64,000 nucleotides of DNA from Pyrocephalus nanus (taxonomy: Eukaryota > Chordata > Aves > Passeriformes > Tyrannidae). The stretch spans positions 12,174,001-12,238,000 of the forward strand of contig CM076266.1 in the NCBI GenBank assembly GCA_038380795.1. Direction: 5' to 3'. How positions within the stretch are numbered: position 1 is the first letter of the stretch; the number at the start of each line of letters is the position of its first letter. This document shows, piece after piece, positions 1 to 11,471 of this stretch. Under the pieces are notes generated by a model. It had not been told where the DNA came from and made no database searches. It worked only from the letters and a program-made list of their open reading frames with translations. The position numbers were made by a program, and so were the translations under genes.

Positions 1-126
1 GGAGGTATTAAAAAGACCTGTAGATGAGTCACTCAGGGACATGGTTTAGTGGTGGGCTTGGCAGTGCTGGGTCAACATTTGAGCTCAATGATTTTAGAGG
101 TACTTTCCAACCTATTCTGTGAATTT
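1..126 (+). mobile_element. CR1 LINE 3' end, cut by window edge
   Basis: The first 126 bases read as the last part of an avian CR1 element: the end of the ORF2 region and its 3' untranslated part, including the phrase gacatggtttagtggtgg, then a stretch ending in tttccaacctattctgtgaa. CR1 elements are usually 5'-truncated and end in short repeats of an 8-bp unit such as ATTCTGTG; only about one unit remains here. A poly-T run follows at once. The element's 5' part lies outside the window. Its 3' end differs from that of the CR1 at 45.7 kb, so a different subfamily is likely. Identity is from remembered CR1 features, not a search. Confidence 0.85.
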
Positions 127-139
127 TTTTTTTTTTTCC
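127..139. repeat. Poly-T run after CR1 tail
   Basis: A homopolymer T tract directly follows the CR1 end. It may be slippage expansion at the element junction. Confidence 0.7.
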
Positions 140-299
140 CAAGCTTCACTTTGGTACCCAAGGGGATCACGTGCCTGATTCTCCACTGCCTTTACCCATG
201 TGCAATTCCTTAGTTTGCCATGGGATTAGTCCCATTTGACACCGGGATAAATGACAGTAACATTTACTGCTGTCTTGTAATAAAGCATTGCATTTAAAT

Positions 300-480
300 G
301 GGCACATTTAACTTGAATTGCAAAGTACTTTGCAGATGTAAATTAAGTAAACCTCCTGTCAGTCCTTGGAGATAAACACAGAACTATATCCTTTTTAGAG
401 GTAGATAATCTGAGGCACAAAGGACTTGAGACAAGGAGCTTGGCTGACTAAAATTAGACACCTCAGCCCAAATGAATAGA
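300..480 (+). mobile_element. MIR-like CORE-SINE relic
   Basis: The order of short matches follows the MIR consensus: a stretch like aagtactttgcagatgtaa, then cctc..gtcagtccttggag, then a block containing agataatctgaggcacaaag and gacttgagacaagg, which corresponds to the conserved 'gatgaggaaactgaggcacagagaggttaag' region of MIR. MIR spread before the split of birds and mammals, so a diverged copy is expected to be old and full of substitutions. Ends are approximate. RepeatMasker with an amniote library would decide. Confidence 0.6.
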
Positions 481-729
481 TTGCAAATCTGTTTCTCATG
501 TTAGAAAGCAGCTCTTCCCCTCCAACAATATCAGGAAGGCAGCAGCATGTGAAGTCTTTGAATTGCACTTCACAGCCATGCATGGTAAAACCTTGGGGGA
601 TGTTTAGACACTCAATTCACTAAATAAGAACAAAATTGTCTCTGAGGTTATTTTCAAGCAAAAATGTGACCATTAATCAAATTAAATTTTTTGGATTGTA
701 AAAAAAGTCTTTAATCAAAAATTGCCTTC

Positions 730-806
730 AAAAACAAAAACAAAAACAAAACAACAACAACAACAACAAAACCCAACAAAAACCCACACCAAAAAACCCA
801 AAAAAC
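730..806. repeat. A/C-rich compound simple repeat
   Basis: The tract consists of CAAAAA units, then about six CAA units, then ACCC/AAAAACCC-like units. It is the complement type of the T/G-rich tracts at 6.3, 16.1, 25.6 and 59.6 kb. It holds no gene. Confidence 0.85.
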
Positions 807-1886
807 TCTGTTTTTTTCTTCCTGAAAAGTAATTAATTTGTTACTCAAGTAGTACAATAGTGCTCTATGTGAAATTATGAGAGCAGAACAACTATGAGAG
901 TGCATTCTGAAGTATATTCCAGAGACACCTTTCAGATACCTTGGTTTTGCATTAGAATGAACCCCAGGAAATCTTCTTGTGCATGTTTCAGAAACAGGGA
1001 CTGGGATTCTTCTGGGTCTTTACAGTTATTTCACAACATCATCGTCTCATTTGTCTTCATCAAAACTGTAAGTGAGTCTCTTACTAACAGAGAGCTAGTG
1101 GAGTGTGGGATAGTCATGCCTCGGGGCAGGACCTATGCAAGATATTAGAAATCCTCTCCAAGTCCTGGAAGAAGGGATCTTCTGAAGGAGGCCAGGAGGG
1201 AAAAGTGCCAGTGGTGGTTTGGCTGAAGGTTGACAGGCTGTTATGGAATAACCTTTCTCTCAGAAAGTCAGAGCCCAGAGGGATTGACTTTTCACCCCCA
1301 CAGATGCTGCACTTTCTTTGGAAGTCAAGTAGTGACTCCTACCTCCTCTTCAAACCACTGACATGTAGAGGATTTTTAATTTACTGAAACAAGCTTAATT
1401 CAGTCAGTTTTTTTTTTTTTCCCCGGGTACCAGGAACTGATGTATTCACTTTATAGTAGAACTGACAGTAAAATGCATCACTGGTAAGAAAAGTATCCCT
1501 TCTTCCTGTTTTATTTCTGTTTTTAAACCCCTGCTATAAAATAGCCTTTAGTTTCATGCTTTGTTCAAATATCATGTATGATTCATATTTAGTGAGTCCA
1601 TATATAAAAAGTAAAGCTTTACCAGGTAAGATTTACTTATTTAATTCCTTTAACGTACTTCATACTGGAGTGACATTTCTACAATTTATAAAGGTCTGTT
1701 TTTCCAATGTAAAACACCTGTACAAAAGGTCAAAACAATGCAACACTGATTTAGATGCTACACAGGGACCATTTGCACATAACTGGTTGCAGGAGTATGT
1801 ATTAGATCTTCACTTCAGATGGAAATTTAAGATGTATGCAGAGTAGTCCAGATAAGTGCTGGATGATCTATTACTTTGCCTCCTAT
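807..1886. other. Non-coding DNA, nothing recognised
   Basis: AT-rich sequence with short frames only (up to about 96 codons) and no recognisable domain. A poly-T run lies near 1410-1421. I see no clear repeat family or gene. Confidence 0.6.
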
Positions 1887-1978
1887 GTTCATTAAGATAG
1901 AATTAGAGTGTATATCCATTGTGTAGAATATCTGGTTTGTGGGAAGGTGAAGTTTTCTGCATCATCAGAATCAGCCCA
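1887..1978 (+). repeat. Left arm of 92-bp inverted repeat
   Basis: This segment is the reverse complement of 3486-3577 with 3 mismatches and no gaps in 92 bases by hand alignment (about 97%). It runs from gttcattaagatag to atcagaatcagccca. Outside the core, weaker similarity may continue toward 1860 (tgatctattac against tgatctgttgc). The arm could be one of two opposed copies of an unrecognised repeat, or one end of an inverted duplication. I know no named family for it. Confidence 0.9.
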
Positions 1979-1984
1979 AGCAGG

Positions 1985-2045
1985 AGAATGGAGTGATTCA
2001 GAGATCCGGTCCCACCCACATCTCTATTCTTTGATTCTGTGGTTC
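1985..2045 (+). mobile_element. Possible degraded CR1 3' tail
   Basis: The stretch gagatccggtcccacccaca followed by ctattctttgattctgtggt resembles a CR1 end: the 'ggtcccttccaaccc' block followed by ATTCTATG/ATTCTGTG-like units. It sits only a few bases to the right of the left inverted-repeat arm. The match is short, so this is tentative. Confidence 0.35.
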
Positions 2046-3194
2046 TACGGGGTTTTCTTCCCCCAGTACCTTGGCAGATGCTAAGCAAATCAACATGTAA
2101 ACTGGGTCATCACAATCAGGAAAATGCAATGAACATTCCAGCTATTAGTGAAATACTTCAACAGATGTGTGTTTCGCATTCTTTTCATAAATGTGTAAAT
2201 ATAACTCAACCAAGATCAAATTTTGTTGGTGTGAGAGTATGACTTCCCCTCCTTTGGCCATCCATCCTTACAGAGTTATGGCTGCAGCAGCACTGCTGTG
2301 CCCTCATGCCTAGTGGCAAATAACGAAGATCAACTTGAGTGCCTTCTTCTCACATTAAGAAAAAAAAAGTAGCTTTCCCTTCCTATTTCTTAATATTTTA
2401 CATCTTCCTTAAAACTTACTTCAGGTTTTATTTCCTTCTAAAATGAGAATAAGATCATCAGAAACTAATTAGATCTAATTCTAGTGTAAAACCACAGTGG
2501 AAACTTTTGGTTGGTTGGTTAGTTAGTGGTTGTTGTTGCCTGGTTGACACAACAGTGGTAACATTAAAAAAAAAAAATATTATTGTGTATCCTGAAATAA
2601 TGTATACCACTCTCACTTTTATTTTTTTATTCCCCTAACACTGACTGTAGTTCTGACTGAAAGATTCGTGAGCTTTGGGTAAAAAAACCACAAATGGTCA
2701 CATCTGTCTTTATATTTAACCACAAGATATATGAATAAATATGTATCCAGACTATCACAATGAAATGTGATGCTACATTAATAATTCTATATCCTCTCCA
2801 GTTAGTTGTCATCATTAGGTTAAGGGCTTGGGTTTTTTTAGTTGAAGGATGCTGACTTGGAACAAAAAAATTTCTGGGAATTAACTAGTTTTGATACAGT
2901 TTTTATTTCTTTGAGATTTTATTGCCTTTTTCATATCCTTGATGAAATATTGGTCAAAGTGGGAGTGGAATTACGAGCAATGTCTTGTTATGTGGTAATA
3001 GTGAGGCATAAAGACCTCTTTGGTTCTCAGTGGGAACCTGAGCTATGTCTTTTGCCACCATCACAACCACCAGGCATTAGAGAGGAGTGATAGTGCTGTC
3101 TCTCACTTTCTCCCTAGAATTCCTTCCCAGACACTGAAGAGGTGATTGGAAGCTAGACTACATCCTGAAGAAGGGCTCTAGTCATCTACCAATA

Positions 3195-3360
3195 GACTCC
3201 TCAAATATCAGGACTTAAAAGACCCCAGGAATTGATCTAGTTCTGTCTTTTCCCTTTAGATGGATAAACTATGTGAAGTCAGGCCTCACAGATGTTATCC
3301 TAATCTGTTCTTAAAAGCCTTCAGTGTAAAGAGTCCATACCCATTGGGATTTCTTTTTAA
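3195..3360 (-). mobile_element. Old CR1/L3-type LINE 3' fragment
   Basis: The plus strand reads gaccccaggaattgatctag, then further right cctaatctgttcttaaaagc and cttcagtgtaaagagtcc. These resemble the reverse complement of old CR1/L3 3' ends: 'gacctcagaggtcatctagtcc' and 'aacctgttcttaaaaacctccagtga'. It is heavily diverged and lacks a tail. Ends are approximate. Confidence 0.5.
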
Positions 3361-3485
3361 AGCTTTAAAAATTTCTAAAGTAGAGTATGTATCATAGTTT
3401 CTAATTTGGGGATTTTTTAGTTTTTACAGAAAGTAAGAGCTAATATTCTCCTGGGCTGGATGGGAAATCGAATTACAAATAACAC

Positions 3486-3577
3486 TGGGCTGATTCTGAT
3501 GATGCAGAAAACTCTACCTTCCCACAAACCAGCTATTCTACACAATGGATATACACTCTAATTCTATCTTAATGAAC
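3486..3577 (-). repeat. Right arm of 92-bp inverted repeat
   Basis: Reverse-complement partner of 1887-1978, with 3 mismatches and no gaps. To its left the flank (ccagcccaggagaatatt on the complement) shares an agcccaggagaat-like phrase with the left arm's flank, offset by about 35 bases. One flank may therefore carry an insertion or deletion. Confidence 0.9.
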
Positions 3578-6322
3578 GTAGCAACAGATCACAAGTGTTG
3601 ATGGCATTTTCTGTATAATTAACCTCTAATGTGGCAATTCACATCAAAAACAATAGTATATTGTTTCCTGTGCATGTCCTACATAAGGTTCTCTCAACGC
3701 ATGGCATATGTTTTTCAAAGCTAACCACATGGTTGCTTGTTTACTATGACTCTTTCTAAAATCTTGCAAAAGATTTCTCACAAAACAAGAACAAATTAGC
3801 AAACAACTGGAAGAGATTCAGAGTGTAAACAAAAAATAAAGGAACAGAAAGGGCTGTAGATGTTTGTCTCATGTTTTGAGTTTGAATTAGATTTCAAGGG
3901 AAATAAAAGCAGGACAGGTTGTAAATTCAAGTAAATTTCAGTGTCGACAGCTTTAATGATTTTATTGCAAATCTTACAATATTAAGTATTTGCTTTGAGC
4001 TCAAACCCTCTGAAGACATGGGATTCTTGGGTTTTGTAATTAAAAGACAAAAGCCAAAACCAAAAAAAAAGCCACAACAAACCACAGCAAAAGTGTCTAG
4101 TGTCAAATTGTCCTGCAAGATGAGAAAGTATGTACTTAAACTTTACAGGACCATGAAAAACATCTGAATCTATGTTTTGCATGAAAAAACTGTGGCAATT
4201 GCTACCTCATATTTGTTCAGAGGGACTGTGCAAAGCAGTGTTGACACCAGCTGTAGATTTGTGCCCAGGCTTGTAATAAGGAGGAATTTACAAGATTTGC
4301 AAAAGTCAAAGAGTAAATTCACCTAAAGAGTGGTTTTTTTGCCACTGTACCAACTGATATTAGCAATATGAGCAAATAAGCTCATAGATGGACAGACTTC
4401 CATCTGATTGGTTTTCTGGAATAAATAGGCTAGTACCTGTTCTACAAAGTATTGATGGTTTAGAAAAACCAAAGGCTCTTAAAGGAATGCTTTTAATTTT
4501 CTTTATGAGAAATTAGTCTCCATAGTGATGGCAAATTTTTACCTTCATTAACCGATATTTCTCTCACTTTTTCTTGCTGTCTCCCCTAAGGAGACTTAAT
4601 GTACTTTCTATAGGAACTTCCTGATCAGCAAGTTCAGTCCTTGTCGTCATACTTTCACATCATAAAATCACTTCTGTAAATATGTAAGGTTTCCCTATAA
4701 CTGACTTTTTTTTTCTTTTCCCTACCTACTTCTCCCAGTGGAAGGTTGTTCCTGGGCTTGGATGAGGTGACATTTTGAAACTTTTAATTTCCAGACAGTG
4801 ATATTCCTTAGTCATTTGCTTCTGTGTGGTAGTTGTCTTTTATCTTCATTTTGTATTACTACTTATCCTGACAATATACATATCTATCTATACTATAGTG
4901 CTAGGACTGCTTGAGAGTCTTATATTTGACTTTGTAAACAGTATGAGGTAGTTTTGATTATTGTGGTTTTTATTCAGTAAAGGGCAAATTCTTGTGACTT
5001 CCACAGAATCCTTGATTGCTAGGAACTTCTTACCTGATTGCCTCATTGCCTCACTTATTCTATTTTAAATCTCTTTCTGTAACCTGCAAGAACACAGAAG
5101 AAGGAGATGGTTTGTGTAATCACACATTAATAGCAGCTTAACTTGTATTTTTTTTGGGCTGTGTTCTTATGAAGAATTATTAAAGGCCTTCAAGGTGAAT
5201 GCCACCTTTTACTAAATTCAGGAAATTACTGGTATCTGTAGTTACTCAGGCTCAGAGGAGAACTCAGAAGAAACATAAATCTGTATGAACTTAGTGTTTG
5301 GTAGCACAGTTTAGTTATCCATCCAGAAAAGCTCCAGTACAAATCTTTTATAACCCCACCTATGATATCTATTTTTCTATCCTAACTCTGTTTTATATGC
5401 AGACCTGCTAATTTGTCTTCCCTCCACTCATGCCTGTTGCCCTCCTGGGAAACACCTCTGGTAAATTTATTAGGTGAATTATTCAAAAACATCTTATAGG
5501 TTTAACTGCTGAATTGTTTTCTGGATAATCCTACTGTGATTTCTTAATATGTCATATTTTCATTCCAAGGGGAGTAAACAAGCATTTTAAGGGCTGCCAT
5601 AGACAATGCAGGGCACAGCAAGGAGTCTGTGTCACCAGTCAGGAAGTGAAATAGCTTTTTTTAAAAATATCTCTTTCAGAATAAACTGAAACAGGTACTT
5701 TTGCATAGAAAAATAGCAATATTTTTACTGGTAGTAGGACTTGAGGAGTATAAGAGGTACTAACTTTTAAATTTCTTGTCTCCTGTATTGATTATTTAGA
5801 TATACTTTGGAAAACTATTCTTCTAGTCTGGCCCCATTTAACTGTTAAGGACAAATGAATGTAGACAAGAATCATTTTCTTCTTGGTTCTATACACATGA
5901 TTATTTATAGTAGTGTTAAGTGAGCAGGCTATGGTGGCTCAAGGAGTTACTATTTAGAAATTAAAGCATGCCAGTTTATTGTGTTAAGTACTCCAAACCT
6001 TTTGGAATCAATGACTAAAATAGTGCTTTAAACAAATGTATTTCACTTGGAGGCTGCGATGTGGCAGCAGCAACAACTCACTCCCTTCACTGGGTTCATT
6101 AAGCTGCAGTCATTTGATCACTTCCAGTATGAATACATAGAATAAAGCAGGCATAGTCCAGTGAAAACTGAGTTATCTTTAAAATCATGGATCTGACTGC
6201 ACACTATAAAATCTTGTATTCTGGGATTTAGTACTAGACATTATCAGAAACATTCTGTCTCCTTCTTTTTTCACTCCCAAACTTATACATAGGTAAGTGA
6301 TTGTTCGTTAAAATGCTGTGGC
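3578..6322. other. Non-coding DNA, nothing recognised
   Basis: AT-rich sequence without frames above about 66 codons. It includes a small A-rich patch near 4060-4095. No gene or firm repeat family seen. Confidence 0.6.
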
Positions 6323-6427
6323 TGTTTTGTCTGGTTGTTTGGTGGGGTTTTTTCGGTTTTTGTTTGTTTGTTTGTTTGGTGTGGGGGTTTTTTTTGTTGT
6401 TGTTGTTGTTTTTGTGGGGGTTTTTTT
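6323..6427. repeat. T/G-rich compound simple repeat
   Basis: GTTTGTTT units, then GTTGTTGTT units, broken by three G runs (tggggt, tgggggt, tgggggt). It resembles the tracts at 16.1, 25.6 and 59.6 kb and, on the other strand, the one at 730. Confidence 0.85.
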
Positions 6428-9300
6428 AGTATTCCAATTATGATTTTCCTGTGAGATGATCAAAGTCGCAATCCTTATGGTTTCTACTGTGGTATAAACT
6501 TCTTCTCACTCTGGATCTATTAGTAGATTTTGTTCCAATGACATCTGAATAAATAGAATACCTATCATATTCTAATCATTACTTTTATTCTTGAAATTTT
6601 TGTTTATCTAGTCAGAGGCCAGAAAAATATAGGAATCCAAATATTATTTCTTTTATAAAAAATTTTTATTCTGATTATCTCATGAAGCAAGTAATGAAAA
6701 AATTAATAAATATATGAAAACTGTCCTCTTCCTCCAAAAACAATTATCACAATTTTTCAGACGTCTTTAGGACTCTGTGACCTGGGTGAACAACTGTGAA
6801 TAACAAAAACTGAGTGATGAATAGCTGGAATGATTAGTTTGCAAACAAATCATCAGCTGAGTATCACTTGTCCAAACTATTCACCAAATATTTATAGAGC
6901 AAGAAAGGAGCGCTGCTTCATGAACAATTTGATTAGATGTGACATGTAGTATGAGTCAAGGAGATGTGACAGAGATGGTGAGTCAGATTTTGTGTGATAC
7001 CCAGAAATGGAGACAGGACATTCTTTCTCTGCAGCCTTTCAGCCACTGATGTAGCAAACAAACCAGGTATCCACAGAGTGAAATCATCCAACTTTCATGG
7101 ACCTCAATTTAGAAGAGGACAGCCTCTCACAACGTAGTTCAAAAAACAGTTAGATTTTAGATCTGGCACCTTAAATTGAAAAGTCTTTTATGATTTATTT
7201 TTCCATTATCAATCCCAAGTTTTTCTGGTCTTGCTATCATCTGGATATATGCCTCTTATTTGAAATAGTGTTTTGGAGCGTATTTTCCTTTTACCCTTTT
7301 TCTGGAATTTTGGAAATATATCTCAATATAATATGACCTTCAACCTTAATGTTCTTTTAGACCATTAAAGATACTTTGAAAATGAAATATAGTGCATGGC
7401 TCCAATGTGTTAGTAGGAAACTTCCTTGAGGTTGCAATAACTGATGTTATTATTTTGATAGCAGTGCTTAAATGCTATAAAAATACTTTTTAGTGCTAAT
7501 TTAAGAGCTAATCTAAATTGTTCGGTATAGCACTGGTACCATTACAGTTTTAGTAAAAAAAATTCTGTATGGTTTTTGAAAAGCTCAGTTTTTGACTGGA
7601 ATATAAATTAGTTTGATTCCAATATTTTGCCACTGGGTTTTTTGAGAATACTAGCTTTGGTGGAAGAGATGGCAGTTCTAGGTATTTCAGATTTTACAAT
7701 ACATTTTGCAAAGTAATTAACAGAAATATTAACATCTGGACATGCGTGTTTACTTTGTTTACCCGGGTTTATGCCAACATGGGGATTCTTCCTTCAGTAG
7801 TTTCACAGTGGAACAAAAAATTGTGTTATAACCTACTCCCCTTTTCCCCACAATGTTTAAGTAAAGCACAGTTTTGCCTTCTCTTGCACATCTCCTGCTT
7901 TATGATATAGAAAGGGAGTTACGCAACTGCTGTGTAAGACTTCTGAGTTATTGCTTTATGGAAGGCCACGTGTGCTCCACCCAGCTAAAATCGGAGTTTG
8001 TTCTCACACCAGGTGTAGACAGGTCAAATGTGCATCGAGACAAACCCATTTGGTAAGAACAGGCAAGAGTCCATAAAGTTTATGTGGCTACATAAATATG
8101 TACCAGCTGCTCCTTAGAGTTTTCCTCCTAAAAAGCTTCTGCTCCTTTGGGAGAATTTTGCATTTAGCAGAGGTGAATTCAGAGGCAGAGCTTTTGCACC
8201 TTCTACCTTTTGTCCTGTAAATTGTCTCCAGATTCACTGCTAGGATTGAGGCTGGGAAAATGAATGCTTGCTGCACAAGAAGGATTTAGGCAGGAAATGT
8301 GAAAACACAGAATCATATCCTTCATGGATCAAAGTTCATACAACCCATTTTCACTTCTTGAACCATAGCCAATGCTACAGGAAATTATACAAATTTTGAA
8401 TAATGATATCTGAAAGAGTGGCAAACACAAAATGCATTATTTATTCTAATGCATTTATTTTTTTGGTTGTGACCAAATATATTTCCAAGTGTATGTGTAT
8501 ATTTATTTACACACAAAGTTTTGACCTGTATAACTTCCTTCTGTAATCAGTTTCACAGTAAGAGCTTGTAATTAGGATTTGTCTATAGCAAAATTCAAAG
8601 AAAATAAAGGGCCTTAAATTCTTGAACTCCAAAAATTCCTGAAGCAGTTTTTTTTATGAGGGAATGTTCTGTTTTTTTAGTTTAAGAAGAAATGTACATA
8701 TAATTTCTGTTCAGACAGTGTACTTGTTTTGAATGGTTGAAGGATGGCATTTATAGAGGCTATTTTGAGCATTTAACTATTGTGAAATTCAGTTTACCAA
8801 AGCCTACAAACTTAAGTCCTCCCTGTCGCTAATGGAGAGGGATCAATATCTCCAGATGGTGACCCTGAAAAACTTTGGAAGATATTTAAGGTGGGATTAT
8901 GTGGATATCTTCTACTGTGGCAAAGTTTTGTTTGTTTTCTAAATAGCATAAAGAATTCTGGTGTGTAAGTAGAATACAGAAAAAACACTCAGTAATTTTT
9001 TGCATTTTTGCTATAATGTAGGAAAAAAACCCCTTTGCCATAGGAGAATATTTTTATGGACTGATGTGCACAAACTGCTTCAGAGACTTGAATCAAACAC
9101 AGCCCCTAAGGTAAGAGAAGATGCTTACCCCCCCAGAGACCATGTTCACAACATCAGCTGAGATCCACATCTGAGTATCTCGGGTCCTCCAGCAGATCTG
9201 AGATTGAAACAAGGATTTATGAAAATTGCCCAGTGAATTATAACAGATTTTCATTACAGGAAGTATTCAATTCTTACAAGTTCTTCTTAGAATTAGTAAC
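6428..9300. other. Non-coding DNA with one imperfect palindrome
   Basis: No gene seen. gattagtttgcaaacaaatc near 6832-6851 is a 20-bp palindrome with one mismatched pair. The rest is AT-rich with only short frames. Confidence 0.55.
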
Positions 9301-9377
9301 TTGAGCTTATTAACTTCCTCTTTTTGGTTTCACAGTTTACTCCACTGTGCCTGTTACCATAGATATGGAGTGTGGTT

Positions 9378-9396
9378 GTTTCCATGGGAACACGTG
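9378..9396. promoter_or_regulatory. X-box-like RFX site fused to an E-box
   Basis: gtttccatgggaac at 9378-9391 fits the two-half-site RFX X-box pattern GTNNCCATGGNNAC. It shares its last base with a CACGTG E-box at 9391-9396. RFX factors bind X-boxes at ciliary, neural and MHC class II genes. The surrounding sequence has no obvious repeats and may be a conserved non-coding element. This is motif evidence only; binding is not shown. Confidence 0.4.
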
Positions 9397-9639
9397 GTGT
9401 GCCATAAACAAACAAACTACAGGGAGATAACTGCAGTCAGCGCCATTATTCTATGCTACTGCAAGCAAAATGTAAATATCAATTGAAAGACAATGGGAAC
9501 CATATTTAACAATTTTTATGACATATTCAAGTTGTTATTTAAATATGCATTTTAATGAAAATCCAGCAAGTCAAAGTCATTGAGTCTTTACAAAAGTATG
9601 AGATAATAATTTAAGAAGCTTAAAATCCCAGTTCTAACT

Positions 9640-9765
9640 CCTCTTTTACTCTGATCATATGACTTTGGCTCTGGGTCTCAGATTTCCCCTCTATGAAAAA
9701 AGGGTAACAATATTTACCTGCTTTTACAAGTCAGATGAAATAGTTGTGGTTCAAGGAATTATTCA
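9640..9765 (-). mobile_element. MIR-like CORE-SINE relic
   Basis: On the plus strand: atgactttggctctgggtct, then cagatttcccctctatgaaa, then gggtaacaatatttacctgc and agtcagatgaaatag. This follows the reverse complement of MIR in order ('tgggcaagt..cctctctgtgcctcagtttcctcatctgtaaaatggggataataatagtacctacctc..'). It is old and diverged, with approximate ends. Confidence 0.65.
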
Positions 9766-10737
9766 AATTAATTGCTGTTATTATTATTTAAGATAACAAC
9801 ACTACCAACAACAACAATAATTCAAATGACAAAACTGAACCCAGAAAATGTTCCTTATTACAGTGGATCTGTTCATTGAAATAATAGCAGTCTCACCTAG
9901 AACTGCACCTGGCTTAAATGTGTAAATTGTATATGACCTTGAGTTTCTGATAGCCATAAAATATAAGTCTCAACATTTAAAATTTTTTTTAAAAATGTAT
10001 TTTTAAAATATTAAAATGTTGAAACTATAAAATTATTATTTTTTTTTTTAATTTTGGCTATGCAAGCCTCTAACTGGACCTGATTCCTACCACAGTCTAG
10101 TCAATAGCATAATTATTAATATCTTTGAATCTCAAGTTAGAAAAACTATTTTTAAGATGGTCCCAGCACTTGTGTCCAATTATATATGTGTACATGGGCT
10201 CAGAAAAAGAAAGACAGGTTTATTTTCTATGTTTGACTTGATAAAGCATTATGCAAAATAAAGTGTCAACCTACATGGCTACTGAGGCTGCATAAATGTT
10301 ACACACTTGGGTAATATGAGAGAATTTACATTTAGAGAATGCAATAGATTGGAAACAGAAGTAGAATCACAAGAGCATTAAATTTTTCAGTGCTAGTAAA
10401 AACATGCAGATTAACCCCCACCTAGGTAAATCAAGAAAGTGTGATTTTAGAATAAAGCTCCACTAAATGTTCATGAAGCCATCACCAGACTGTTCAGTGC
10501 GTGAAGAACTCATGTCATCTTGGAAGTCCAGTGCTGGGAACATCTGAGATCCCCTGTCAGCCAGAAGCAAAACCACCCTCCCCAGCAGCTGCTTTCTGTT
10601 CAATTCAGATAGGAATTGCTGAGCAAGGATGTTGGGAACTGCCAGGGGATGTGTAAAATTTACATATGTGAGCCAGACTCAGCTGTTGAGAGAATGATTT
10701 CATTCAACCACTATATGAATGGACCAGTATGATTCTA
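9766..10737. other. Non-coding DNA, nothing recognised
   Basis: AT-rich. A short (TTA)n/(CAA)n-like stretch lies near 9777-9822 and a strongly A/T patch at 9975-10050. No gene seen. Confidence 0.6.
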
Positions 10738-11274
10738 CTAATGCAGCATCAGAAAATTCTCTCTATCACCACTGATAAAAGGCTGAAGACCTGATATTCT
10801 CTCTGATATTATTGAGAGCTGAGGGAAGGAAGGCTCAAGAACTTCATTCCTCTCCATTTCCCAAAATATGATGGAGATATTGCTCAGATTGCCTCTGTTG
10901 CTGGGAAAGGACATTAGGCACAAGCTGTCTCCTAAGCAGTCTTCAGAGATAGCTCTGCCAGTGAGCTCTGCCCAAGGCACATCACTTCTCCAGCACGATT
11001 CCCTTTCTAAAAGTGCAGGGACCTGCCTCCTCTCGTATCTGCTCTGTGAAATACAGCAATTACTGTTCACCACAGTTAAATTGCTTAAGTGAGAGAAGGT
11101 TATAGAAATATATGGCTCCAGTTCATTAGAGGACAGTGCATTTTCACCCCATTTCCTGGAGATTGTGTTCTCACGTGAGTACAGTGACACATGACTCCGG
11201 GTGATACAGCCGGAACCCAAGTCAGCAATCCAGGAAATGTCACTTACAAAGATTGCTCTGGGGAAAGCACACAA
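10738..11274 (-). other. Long open frame (178 codons), no ATG start
   Basis: This is the longest stop-free frame in the window outside transposons. The first codon on the minus strand is TTG, not ATG, and the first internal Met comes only around two thirds of the way along. The translation is serine-rich and I recognise no domain, signal peptide or membrane segment. A rough estimate (stop chance about 0.055-0.07 per codon) makes a frame this long uncommon by chance in 64 kb but not impossible, because this patch is less AT-rich. It could be a decayed exon, a retroelement remnant or chance. I do not call it a gene. Confidence 0.2.
11170..11179. promoter_or_regulatory. Perfect palindrome with E-box core
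   Basis: ctcacgtgag is a perfect 10-bp palindrome containing CACGTG, the site class bound by USF, MITF/TFE and MYC-type bHLH-zip factors. It lies inside the 178-codon minus frame. Motif only. Confidence 0.25.
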
Positions 11275-11408
11275 AAGCAGAGTCTCTTATGTCACTCTTT
11301 TATTTAGCTGACACAAATTAATAACTTTTGGATTTTTTTTCTGATTTGATGTGTTTGTGGGGATAAAGATACTCAAAGCATCAGAGCAGAACTGTGTCAT
11401 TCATGTTC

Positions 11409-11471
11409 CTTGCCTGGAGAAAGATACACTGGAGCACAGCACATTGCACTATTCTTGCCTGGAGAAAGATA
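11409..11471. repeat. 18-bp direct repeat, 45-bp spacing
   Basis: cttgcctggagaaagata occurs at 11409-11426 and again, identically, at 11454-11471. A 45-bp local duplication, later diverged in between, would explain it. Confidence 0.8.

Larger units (their letters stand above)
1979..3485. other. Spacer between inverted-repeat arms
   Basis: About 1.5 kb of AT-rich DNA between the two arms. It contains the possible CR1 tail at 1985-2045, a short ggttggttggttagttag run near 2508-2526, and an old CR1/L3-like piece near 3195-3360. I see no transposase-like or other recognisable open frame; the longest frame is 82 codons. Confidence 0.6.
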
